This document shows positions 1 to 6,454 of a DNA stretch of 6,581 nt, one piece after another. Each line of letters begins with the position of its first letter. Positions within the stretch are counted from its first letter, which is position 1. A program made the translations under genes and the position numbers. The notes beneath the pieces are model-generated. The model ran no database searches, had not been told where the DNA came from, and saw nothing but the letters and a program-made list of their open reading frames with translations. The DNA comes from an uncultured Clostridium sp. (GTDB lineage: Bacteria > Bacillota > Clostridia > TANB77 > CAG-508): the NCBI GenBank assembly GCA_900557475.1, contig USTA01000049.1, forward strand, positions 1 to 6,581. Direction: 5' to 3'.

Positions 1-1
1 A

Positions 2-3000
2 AAATGCTTCCAATATGATAAACATTCAAAAAGTGCATTAGAGAATATATTGAAGTCTTTTTTAGGATACAAATTTAGTATTAATAAAATTTTTGAAAGT
101 GCACAAGAAAAAAATATTTCTTTTTCAGATGAAATCGAAGGGGAAGAAGAGATAGTTAACGACTTACAAGATTATGCGGAAGTTTTTTATGCTATGAAGA
201 ATGTATATAGTTGGTTTACTCTACAAGATATTTTAAATGGTAGAGAATATATATCAGAGGCTTTTAAAAATAAATATGAAAGATATCAAGAGGACTTGCA
301 ATACATAAAAAATATATATAAAACTTATTTTAAATCAGAATATAACTCAATGTTTAGAAAAGAGGGAGAGTCTAATTATGTTGCATATAATGGAAAAAGT
401 GGAAAGAAAAAAATCAAGAAATGTGGAGAAGAAAAGTTTTTAAGCAGTTTAATAAAACAAGTAGAAAAATTGCCAGAGTGTTTTAAAGATAAAGAAGAAC
501 TTTTAAATAGAATAAAAGATAATCAATTTTTAGCTAAGCTTAATACAACGAAAAATGGAGAAATTCCTCAGCAGCTACATAGAAAAGAATTGGAAAAAAT
601 ATTAGAAAATCAATCCAAGTATTATCCTTGCTTAAATGAAAATAAGGATAAGATTTTACAACTATTTTCATTTAGAATACCATATTATGTTGGCCCATTG
701 GCAAATGGGGGGAACAAAAAAAGTGAGTGGGCCTGGGTAATAAGGAATTCTAATGAGAGGATAAAACCGTGGAATTTTGAAGAAGTCGTAAACATTGATG
801 ATACAGCAGAAGAGTTTATAAGAAGAATGACAAATAAATGTACTTATTTAATAAATGAAGATGTTATGCCAAGACAATCAATTTTATATTCGAGATTTTG
901 TGTATTAAACGAATTAAATAATATTAGAATAAATAATAAAAAGATTTCAAAAGATACGAAAAGAGCGATAATAAATGAGCTGTTTGAAAAGAAAAAGAAA
1001 GTTACAAAGAAATTAATTGAAGACCTATTAAAACAGGATGGAATTAAAACTGTTAAAATAGATGGATTATCAGACGGAATTAATTTTACATCAAATATGG
1101 CATCTTATATAGATATGAAAAACATATTTGGATTAGTTGATGATAGTAACATAGATAAATGTGAAAAAATAATTTATTGGATAACTATTTTTGAAGATAA
1201 GAAAATTCTGAAAAAAAAGATACAAAAAGAATATAAAGATATATCAAGTGAGCAACTTAATCAAATTTTAAATTTAAAATACAACGGATGGTCTAGGCTT
1301 TCGAAAGAATTGTTAATAGGACTTAAGTCATATGATGGCGATAGCATAATGGATAAATTAGAACTAACCCATTTAAACTTTATGCAGATAATTAATAAAA
1401 AAGAATTCGGATTCAAAGAGCAGATAGAAGAACGTTTGCCTAAGTTAGAAAATAAAATAACATACAATGATGTAAATCAACTACCAACATCACCAGCAAA
1501 CAAAAGAGCTATATGGCAGTCTATAAATATTGTAAAAGAAATAAATAAAGTTATGAAAGCTGAGCCAAAGAATATTTATATAGAATTTGCAAGAAATGAA
1601 GAAAGAAATAAAGAAATGAAAGACTCAAGAGCAAAACAGCTGATGAAGAAATATACTGCAATTGAGAGTCAGCTCGATGAACTTAAAAAATATGATCATA
1701 ATGTATATAAAGAATTAAAAATGCACCAAAATGATAAAGAATTAGGAGAAAGGCTTTATTTATATTTTATTCAAAATGGAAAATGTATGTATAGTGGAAA
1801 AGCTCTAAACATTGATGAACTAAATAAATACGAGGTTGATCATATATTTCCACAGTCATATATAAAGGATGATAGCTTAGATAATAAAGCTTTGGTAATA
1901 AGAGAGGAGAACCAAAGAAAAAAAGATACACTTTTATTATCAGAAGATATTATTAATAAAATGAGCAGTTGGTGGAAAAGCCTTCTAGATAATGGACTAA
2001 TTACAGAAAAGAAATTTTATAGATTAATAAAAAGAAAGGTTTTTGAAACTGATGAAGATAGACAAAGATTTGTAGAAAGACAATTAGTAGAAACTAGACA
2101 AATAACAAAATATGTTACAAATTTGCTAAATAGTCAATATAAAGACACAAATATATTTTCAATAAGATCAGAATTAACTTCTGGATTCAGAGAAAAATAC
2201 AAGATATACAAACTTAGAAATGTAAATGATTTACACCATGCAGTGGATGCATATATAGTGTCAGTAATAGGAAACTTAATAGAAAAAGATTGGATAGGAA
2301 AAGATAGTTTTAAATATGGAAAATATTTAAAAGATTATCTAAAAAACGAGAAAAGTAAAGATGAAAAATATGGAATAATAATAGGTTTTATAAATAATAG
2401 AGTTGACGTTCAAAAGTTAAAATATACTTTAAACTGTAAAGACTTTTTTGTAACAAGAATGTTAGAAGAGCTAACAGGAGAGTTTTACAACCAAACATTA
2501 TATAAAGCTGAAAATAATTTGAAAATTCCTAAAAAAGAAGACATGGATACTAATAAATATGGTGGGTATTCAAGTGAAAATAAAGCATATTGTATAATAT
2601 ACACATATATGAATGCAAAGAATAAACAAGAATATAAACTTACAGGAATTCCAATAAAAATATCTTACGATATAAAGAATAAAAAAACCACATTAGAAGA
2701 CTATATACTAAAAACAAAACTAAAAGATGAGAGTTTTAGTAATTTTAAAATATTAAAAACTAAAATATTGAAGAATCAGGAATACTTAGACGAAAATAAA
2801 GAACCAATGAGATTATGCAGTGATAGCGAAATTAGAACAGCAAAAGAACTTATAATAGATAATGAGATGATGAAAATACTCTACCTCATGAATGAAAATA
2901 AAAGGCTAGTAACAGACGTCGAGGTAGAAACGGTAAATAAAAAAATAGAAGAAGTATATAACTATCTTCTAGAAAAATTAAATAAAGAATATAAGATATT

Positions 3001-3277
3001 TCAAAATATATATTTGAAATTGATAGAAAGAAAAGAGGAATTTAATAATCTTGAATTAGATAGTAAAAAACAATTGGTAAACGGATTATTGGATTTAATG
3101 AGAACAGGACAAGGAAATCTTAAAGCAATAGGACTAGGAGATAGAGCAGGAAGAATGTCAGGAAAAAAATGGGGGACAAATAATTTACTTGAAATTACGT
3201 TTATAGATAAATCAATTACTGGTATGTACGAAAGAAGGTATAGGATAAATGGGATGGAGAACGGTAGTAGTAAGTAA
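2..3277 (+). CDS. cas9: Type II-A CRISPR effector nuclease Cas9 (5' truncated by window edge)
   Basis: Cas9 is the crRNA:tracrRNA-guided DNA endonuclease of type II systems; HNH cuts the target strand and RuvC the non-target strand. The frame is open to the left edge with no stop from position 2, so the apparent TTG start at 50 is internal. By comparison with S. pyogenes Cas9 roughly 220-250 N-terminal residues (RuvC-I Asp, bridge helix, first part of REC) are missing. Residues counted from position 2: REC lobe up to ~500 with FRIPYYVGPLA at 224-234; RuvC-II in IEFARNE with catalytic Glu 528; HNH in VDHIFPQS with Asp 613 and His 614, plus Asn 628 and Asn 637; RuvC-III in HHAVDAY with His 746 and Asp 749; C-terminal PAM-interacting domain from KYGGY (852) to SITGMYERR (from 1071). 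All visible catalytic residues are intact. The stop TAA (3275-3277) lies 29 nt inside cas1. The arginine pair that reads NGG in S. pyogenes (DRKR) is not conserved as such; the corresponding stretch reads GDRAGRMSGKKW, so the PAM cannot be assigned. Confidence 0.98.
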   Translation, partial: KCFQYDKHSKSALENILKSFLGYKFSINKIFESAQEKNISFSDEIEGEEEIVNDLQDYAEVFYAMKNVYSWFTLQDILNGREYISEAFKNKYERYQEDLQYIKNIYKTYFKSEYNSMFRKEGESNYVAYNGKSGKKKIKKCGEEKFLSSLIKQVEKLPECFKDKEELLNRIKDNQFLAKLNTTKNGEIPQQLHRKELEKILENQSKYYPCLNENKDKILQLFSFRIPYYVGPLANGGNKKSEWAWVIRNSNERIKPWNFEEVVNIDDTAEEFIRRMTNKCTYLINEDVMPRQSILYSRFCVLNELNNIRINNKKISKDTKRAIINELFEKKKKVTKKLIEDLLKQDGIKTVKIDGLSDGINFTSNMASYIDMKNIFGLVDDSNIDKCEKIIYWITIFEDKKILKKKIQKEYKDISSEQLNQILNLKYNGWSRLSKELLIGLKSYDGDSIMDKLELTHLNFMQIINKKEFGFKEQIEERLPKLENKITYNDVNQLPTSPANKRAIWQSINIVKEINKVMKAEPKNIYIEFARNEERNKEMKDSRAKQLMKKYTAIESQLDELKKYDHNVYKELKMHQNDKELGERLYLYFIQNGKCMYSGKALNIDELNKYEVDHIFPQSYIKDDSLDNKALVIREENQRKKDTLLLSEDIINKMSSWWKSLLDNGLITEKKFYRLIKRKVFETDEDRQRFVERQLVETRQITKYVTNLLNSQYKDTNIFSIRSELTSGFREKYKIYKLRNVNDLHHAVDAYIVSVIGNLIEKDWIGKDSFKYGKYLKDYLKNEKSKDEKYGIIIGFINNRVDVQKLKYTLNCKDFFVTRMLEELTGEFYNQTLYKAENNLKIPKKEDMDTNKYGGYSSENKAYCIIYTYMNAKNKQEYKLTGIPIKISYDIKNKKTTLEDYILKTKLKDESFSNFKILKTKILKNQEYLDENKEPMRLCSDSEIRTAKELIIDNEMMKILYLMNENKRLVTDVEVETVNKKIEEVYNYLLEKLNKEYKIFQNIYLKLIERKEEFNNLELDSKKQLVNGLLDLMRTGQGNLKAIGLGDRAGRMSGKKWGTNNLLEITFIDKSITGMYERRYRINGMENGSSK

Positions 3278-4115
3278 AAATTGCAAGTTAAGCTACAAGA
3301 ATGATTATTTAATTATTCGTAGTGAAGAACTTAAAATGATACACTTATCAGAAATAAATATGATAATGATTGAAAACGGAATGTCATCAATTACTTCTTA
3401 TTTAATAAATGAATTAGCTAATAGAAAAATTAAACTTATCATTTGTGATGAAAAACATAATCCAACATGTGAAATTATGCCGTATTATGGATCTTTTAAT
3501 ACAAGTAAAAAAGTTGTAAATCAATCAAGGTGGGAAAAAAACAAGAAGGACGAAGTATGGAAAGAGATTATAAAATATAAAATCCATAACCAAGCTATTT
3601 TACTAAAAAAGCTAAATATAAGTGGATATGACAAGATATTACAGTATGAAACAGAAGTCACATTAGGAGATAAAACAAATAGAAAAGCACATGCGTCCAA
3701 AGTATATTTTAATTTATTATTTGGAAAAGATTTTATTAGAGGGAAAGTAGATAATATAAATAGTGCTTTAGACTATGGATATACTATTTTACTCTCATTG
3801 TTAAATAGATGTGTTGTTAGTAAAGGTTATATAACTCAATTAGGGATAAATCATAAAAATGAATTTAACCAATTTAATTTATCATGTGACTTAATGGAAA
3901 TATTTAGACCGCTTGTAGATGAAATAGCTTATAAAAATAGAGAATTTGTATTTGATAAATCATTTAAATATAAAATGATAGATATTTATAATACAAAAGT
4001 TATGATTGATGGAAAAGAACAATATTTGTCTAATGCGGTACCTATATTTATATCAAGTGTGTTTGAATATTTAGAAAAAGAGGAAAACAAAAAAATTTTG
4101 AATTATGAGTTTTAG
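3249..4115 (+). CDS. cas1: CRISPR integrase Cas1, type II-A, with a catalytic Glu-to-Lys substitution
   Basis: Cas1 is the integrase that, with Cas2, inserts protospacers at the leader-repeat junction. The 288-residue protein aligns along its whole length with type II-A Cas1: it begins MGWRTVVVS (family M(A)GWRTVVV) with SYKN, then HLSEI, NQFN and FRPLVD motifs. The start at 3249 is supported by this N-terminus and by AGAAGG at 3233-3238. Family members carry a metal-binding triad Glu/His/Glu (S. pyogenes Glu149, His205, Glu220). Here His202 (in INHKNEFNQFN) and Glu217 (in CDLMEIFRP), plus Asp214, are present, but the first position is Lys146 (AAA, 3684-3686) in NRKAHASKVYF, where the family reads NREGHAA(R/K)xYF. 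The constant offset of three residues at all three sites makes the alignment unambiguous. The following Gly is also changed, to Ala. The reading frame is otherwise intact. Inference: integration activity is probably lost although the fold is kept. Confidence 0.97.
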   Translation: MGWRTVVVSKNCKLSYKNDYLIIRSEELKMIHLSEINMIMIENGMSSITSYLINELANRKIKLIICDEKHNPTCEIMPYYGSFNTSKKVVNQSRWEKNKKDEVWKEIIKYKIHNQAILLKKLNISGYDKILQYETEVTLGDKTNRKAHASKVYFNLLFGKDFIRGKVDNINSALDYGYTILLSLLNRCVVSKGYITQLGINHKNEFNQFNLSCDLMEIFRPLVDEIAYKNREFVFDKSFKYKMIDIYNTKVMIDGKEQYLSNAVPIFISSVFEYLEKEENKKILNYEF

Positions 4116-4425
4116 ATATATGAGAATAATAGTATTTTTTGATTTGCCGACTGATACGGCGAAAGATAGAAAAGTTTATAGTAAGTTTAGAAAAATGCTT
4201 ATAAATGAAGGCTTTATTATGATGCAAGAGTCAGTTTATTCAAAAATAGCATTAAACAATTCAATTGTCAATTCTGTTAAAGATAGAATATATAAGGAAA
4301 AGCCTAGTAAGGGAATTGTACAATTACTTGTTATAACAGAAAAACAGTATAATGCAATAGAATATGTTACAGGGAGTAGTGATAATAAGGTCTTGAATGA
4401 TACCGAAAGGCTAATAATATTATGA
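4105..4425 (+). CDS. cas2: CRISPR adaptation protein Cas2, type II-A
   Basis: Cas2 forms the central dimer that bridges two Cas1 dimers in the spacer-integration complex. The 106-residue protein starts MSFRYMRIIVFFDLPTDT, closely matching the type II-A N-terminus MSYRYMR...FDMPTDTAEERK, with the conserved Asp 13 at the end of the first beta strand of the ferredoxin-like fold. Further family matches are KFRKMLINEGFIMMQESVYSK, split here as KFRKML and EGFIMMQ and SVYSK, and the C-terminal ERL strand. It is a few residues shorter at the C-terminus than the 113-residue S. pyogenes protein, within normal variation. The ATG overlaps the cas1 3' end by 11 nt; no strong Shine-Dalgarno sits at the usual distance (AAGAGG ends about 20 nt upstream), so translation is probably coupled to cas1. 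Confidence 0.96.
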   Translation: MSFRYMRIIVFFDLPTDTAKDRKVYSKFRKMLINEGFIMMQESVYSKIALNNSIVNSVKDRIYKEKPSKGIVQLLVITEKQYNAIEYVTGSSDNKVLNDTERLIIL

Positions 4426-5102
4426 AATTGAAATTAAATGGTTTTGAAAATGAAATAGAATTCGAAGAAGAAACGGTTAATGTAATATCTGTAAATAATG
4501 TAGAATGCTTTAGAAATATAATCAGTTCAATAAATAGCAAGATTTTAGGGGAAGAAATAAATGAAGTATTCTTACTAAATGATGAAAAAGAAGAATTGGA
4601 TATGAACAAAGAAGTACTTATGGTATTAGATGTGTTTAATATAGACTATAATTCTAAGAAAATATTAAGTAAGATATACGAATTAATTGAGGAAAAGATT
4701 GTAATGAATCAAGATTTGGAAATAGATAATAAAATATTTGAACTTAGAAATTATATTGTAGAAGAAATTAATGAATTACCGTTTGAATTCATAATGAAAG
4801 ATGAAATTAAGATAATGGATATTTTAAAAATGTATTCTCTAAAAATAGATTCAGATAACTACAACAAGTTAACTGAAAAGATAGAGTTTTTAATAGATAT
4901 AATATCTACATTAAAAATTGCTAAGATTTTGATTATACCAAATATGAAATTATTTCTTACTGACGAAGAAGTAGTTGAAGTTTATAAATATTCATTGTAT
5001 AATAATGTTAATTTATTAATAATAGAACGTAATGACAGGAAAAAACTTAAATACGAAAAAAAGCTTGTTATTGACGAGAATTTTTACGATTATTTTGAGT
5101 AG
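4422..5102 (+). CDS. csn2: Type II-A adaptation protein Csn2
   Basis: Csn2 is the signature subunit of subtype II-A. It forms a tetrameric calcium-bound ring that slides on DNA ends and is required for spacer acquisition with Cas1, Cas2 and Cas9. The 226-residue length fits the S. pyogenes-type (about 220-residue) Csn2 group. Recognisable family stretches are VLDVFNIDYNSKKILSKIY (~68-86; S. pyogenes has VTDILGFDVNSSTILKLI), the helical arm around 100-160, and the C-terminal core around 165-205 (IAKILIIPNMKLFLTDEEV, then VNLLIIE). The rest is divergent, as is usual for Csn2. ATGA start-stop overlap (4 nt) with cas2 and GAAAGG at 4405-4410 indicate coupled translation. The stop TAG is only 57 nt before the first repeat and 2 nt before the leader antisense element. 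Confidence 0.93.
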   Translation: MKLKLNGFENEIEFEEETVNVISVNNVECFRNIISSINSKILGEEINEVFLLNDEKEELDMNKEVLMVLDVFNIDYNSKKILSKIYELIEEKIVMNQDLEIDNKIFELRNYIVEEINELPFEFIMKDEIKIMDILKMYSLKIDSDNYNKLTEKIEFLIDIISTLKIAKILIIPNMKLFLTDEEVVEVYKYSLYNNVNLLIIERNDRKKLKYEKKLVIDENFYDYFE

Positions 5103-5104
5103 AA

Positions 5105-5121
5105 TGTCTAAAATAGCATAA
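5105..5121 (-). repeat. Anti-repeat element in the leader (antisense to repeat positions 10-26)
   Basis: TGTCTAAAATAGCATAA on the + strand is complementary to repeat bases 10-26 (TTATGTTATTTTAGATA). In RNA all 17 positions pair, 15 as Watson-Crick pairs and 2 as G-U (5106 with repeat U25, 5116 with repeat U15). Pairing with the first repeat would use 5169-5185 and leave a 47-nt loop containing ATTTGAG. It lacks the lower-stem sequence (UUAAAAU-like) that a tracrRNA would carry next, so it is not a tracrRNA. Most likely it is the leader half of a leader-repeat RNA structure. Confidence 0.7.
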
Positions 5122-5152
5122 GAGGAGTCATTAACCTTATGAAACCATGCAG

Positions 5153-5159
5153 ATTTGAG
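5153..5159 (+). promoter_or_regulatory. Leader-anchoring sequence ATTTGAG at the integration junction
   Basis: ATTTGAG abuts the first base of repeat 1 (G at 5160). The same heptamer at the leader end is known from S. thermophilus and S. pyogenes type II-A loci, where Cas1-Cas2 reads it to place new spacers. Its exact position here supports both the array orientation and a shared adaptation specificity. Its preservation contrasts with the altered catalytic site of Cas1. Confidence 0.85.
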
Positions 5160-5856
5160 GTTTTAGAATTATGTTATTTTAGATAGAAATAAAACTCAAC
5201 TTCATCACGTAAATACATTTTCTTTGTTTTAGAATTATGTTATTTTAGATAGAAATAAAACTTCTCAATTTGTACTATAATTTTATCATAAGTTTTAGAA
5301 TTATGTTATTTTAGATAGAAATAAAACAATAACATACGGAACTCCTTTTGCAATGCCGTTTTAGAATTATGTTATTTTAGATAGAAATAAAACAAATCAG
5401 AAGAATGGAAAGACATCAAATGTGTTTTAGAATTATGTTATTTTAGATAGAAATAAAACTTCTACTATTGAGAAAATTTATCAATTGTTGTTTTAGAATT
5501 ATGTTATTTTAGATAGAAATAAAACAATTCAAACTGGGCTAATAAAGGAGCGACAAGTTTTAGAATTATGTTATTTTAGATAGAAATAAAACTGGATTAA
5601 TTGAGTATAATGCAAGTGGTAAGTTTTAGAATTATGTTATTTTAGATAGAAATAAAACTGAACATCTAGTTCCGCTATTGACTATTGCGTTTTAGAATTA
5701 TGTTATTTTAGATAGAAATAAAACAGATAAATGTGTAAGAATAAATTGTTATTAGTTTTAGAATTATGTTATTTTAGATAGAAATAAAACTTATTAGATG
5801 ATTTGAAATATAATCATACAGTTTTAGAATTATGTTATTTTAAATAGGAATGCAAC
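5160..5856 (+). CRISPR. Type II-A CRISPR array, 11 repeats and 10 spacers
   Basis: Repeats are 36 nt, beginning GTTTTAGAATTATG and ending GATAGAAATAAAAC, starting at 5160, 5226, 5292, 5358, 5424, 5490, 5557, 5623, 5689, 5755 and 5821. The first ten are identical; the last has four changes. Spacers: 5196-5225, 5262-5291, 5328-5357, 5394-5423, 5460-5489, 5526-5556 (31 nt), 5593-5622, 5659-5688, 5725-5754 and 5791-5820; all others are 30 nt. GTTTTAG at the 5' side is the crRNA-sense orientation in type II-A (spacer followed by GUUUUAG), so transcription is to the right, the same way as cas. Ends are inverted (GTTTTA/TAAAAC), and TTATTT (15-20) with AAATAA (28-33) forms a weak internal stem. All spacers differ from each other and I see no match to other parts of the window. 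Spacer 1 (5196) is the newest. Confidence 0.99.
5821..5856 (+). repeat. Degenerate terminal CRISPR repeat
   Basis: This copy differs from the other ten repeats at positions 23 (G to A), 28 (A to G), 32 (A to G) and 33 (A to C), all in the 3' half; the first 22 bases are unchanged. A decayed last repeat marks the trailer end and the oldest spacer (5791-5820). The changes break the AAATAA arm and the terminal TAAAAC, but leave the 5' part that pairs with tracrRNA, so the last spacer's crRNA could still be made. Confidence 0.9.
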
Positions 5857-5883
5857 TTCATCAAGACTTACATACCAACAACC

Positions 5884-5912
5884 TTTACAAGAATAGGAAT
5901 ATATGATATACT
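5884..5912 (+). promoter_or_regulatory. Sigma-A promoter for the downstream gene
   Basis: TTTACA (5884-5889) and TATACT (5907-5912) each match the consensus at five of six positions, are separated by exactly 17 nt, and the -10 carries an extended TGA (5904-5906). The expected transcription start is near 5919, giving a 5' UTR of about 38 nt to the GTG start. The promoter starts 27 nt after the array, so the gene beyond is an independent unit. Confidence 0.75.
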
Positions 5913-5956
5913 AGTTAACGTAACACAAATACAAAATACTAAGGAGGCTATTACTT

Positions 5957-6412
5957 GTGAACAGAAACAAAAAAGCTAAAATTGACGGAACATTAATTTA
6001 CAATGATGGAACATTAATGTTGCGGTCAGCATTATTAACTGATGCAGCGCCATTCGTTAGATACGGATGGGAGAAAATTGGTCATTTATCTCTCGAAAAA
6101 ATGAATCAACTTATAAGAATTCAAAAGGCAGAAATTCAAAAGAGGCAAAATGACGAATCAAAACTAAGCATGACCATTTTAGAAAATGGTCAAGTCATCG
6201 GGGTACTCGAAACAGAGGAAACCGGAGAAGTATCGGACGAGGCATGGGTGGAAATTTATTTCCCATGTTCAAACGATAAAAATAAAAAAGCAAAGGTTGT
6301 AGAAGCTTTTATAAAGTTAATGAAGGACACGTATTTTTATGAAAAAATATACGTGTATAGAACGGAGGATACGTCAAAATTTGACGTGGACACGTATGAA
6401 ATATTTAATTAG
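5957..6412 (+). CDS. Putative GNAT-like (N-acetyltransferase fold) protein, function unknown
   Basis: A 151-residue soluble protein with no signal peptide or membrane segment. The GTG start at 5957 is fixed by AAGGAGG at 5941-5947, 9 nt upstream. The pattern resembles a small GNAT: a first strand and helix in LMLRSALLTDAAPFVRYGW (residues ~20-38, compare the common GNAT opening 'lRpatxeDaexi'), a charged helix (~45-70), paired strands around a turn in SMTILENGQVIGVLE (~74-88), a strand WVEIYFP (~98-104), then helix VVEAFIKLMKD and strand KIYVYR. The acetyl-CoA pyrophosphate loop (Q/RxxGxG/A), expected after the WVEIYFP strand, is not recognisable; that place reads CSNDKNKKAK. It may therefore be a degenerate or non-catalytic relative, and the family call rests on pattern only. 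It has its own promoter and terminator, and is visibly richer in G+C than the cas genes (CTC, CGG, GCG codons), so it looks like resident flanking DNA rather than part of the CRISPR system. Confidence 0.6.
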   Translation: MNRNKKAKIDGTLIYNDGTLMLRSALLTDAAPFVRYGWEKIGHLSLEKMNQLIRIQKAEIQKRQNDESKLSMTILENGQVIGVLETEETGEVSDEAWVEIYFPCSNDKNKKAKVVEAFIKLMKDTYFYEKIYVYRTEDTSKFDVDTYEIFN

Positions 6413-6422
6413 CCTGTGAAAG

Positions 6423-6454
6423 GGGGAGCACTTGCTCCCCTATTTATATTTTTA
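6423..6454 (+). terminator. Rho-independent terminator after the GNAT-like gene
   Basis: A perfect 7-bp stem GGGGAGC (6423-6429) / GCTCCCC (6434-6440) with loop ACTT is followed by the T-rich run TATTTATATTTTTA. It begins 10 nt after the stop codon. The stem is by far the most G+C-rich segment of the neighbourhood. The T tract is interrupted by A residues but fits intrinsic termination. Confidence 0.8.

Larger units (their letters stand above)
5103..5159 (+). promoter_or_regulatory. CRISPR leader
   Basis: This is the 57 bases between the csn2 stop and the first repeat, at the end opposite to the degenerate repeat, so it is the integration-proximal leader. It is short for a leader, and the functional leader may extend into csn2. 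I found no convincing array promoter: TTGACG at 5071-5076 is a -35-like hexamer inside csn2, while -10-like TAGAAT (5100-5105) and TAAAAT (5109-5114) are not at a proper distance from it or from any other -35. The array may depend partly on read-through from the cas operon. Confidence 0.8.

Noticed and set aside
50..52. TTG at 50 as the start of cas9
   Set aside because: The frame stays open upstream to position 2 (reading KCFQYDKHSKSALENI) with Cas9 REC-like sequence, and no ribosome binding site precedes 50. The gene simply enters from the left edge.
1261..1467. Minus-strand open frame of 68 codons inside cas9
   Set aside because: It is a shadow of the strongly conserved cas9 frame and has no recognisable protein features.
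4367..4609. Minus-strand open frame of 80 codons across the cas2-csn2 junction
   Set aside because: It is antisense to two confirmed genes; its Ser/Phe-rich composition mirrors the A-rich sense strand.
5105..5159. The leader anti-repeat as a tracrRNA
   Set aside because: After the 17-nt pairing segment there is no bulge plus UUAAAAU-like lower stem, no nexus hairpin and no terminator; the first CRISPR repeat follows directly. No other anti-repeat is visible in the window, so the tracrRNA is probably upstream of cas9.
5160..5820. TAGAAT and TGTTATTTT inside every repeat as promoter -10 elements
   Set aside because: They resemble -10 and extended -10 boxes, as in some type II-C arrays, but no consistent -35 lies in the spacers and such hexamers are common at this A+T content.
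5853..5863. 11-nt match CAACTTCATCA between the trailer and spacer 1 (5197-5207)
   Set aside because: It is short, involves the decayed end of the last repeat, and does not extend; chance is the simplest explanation.
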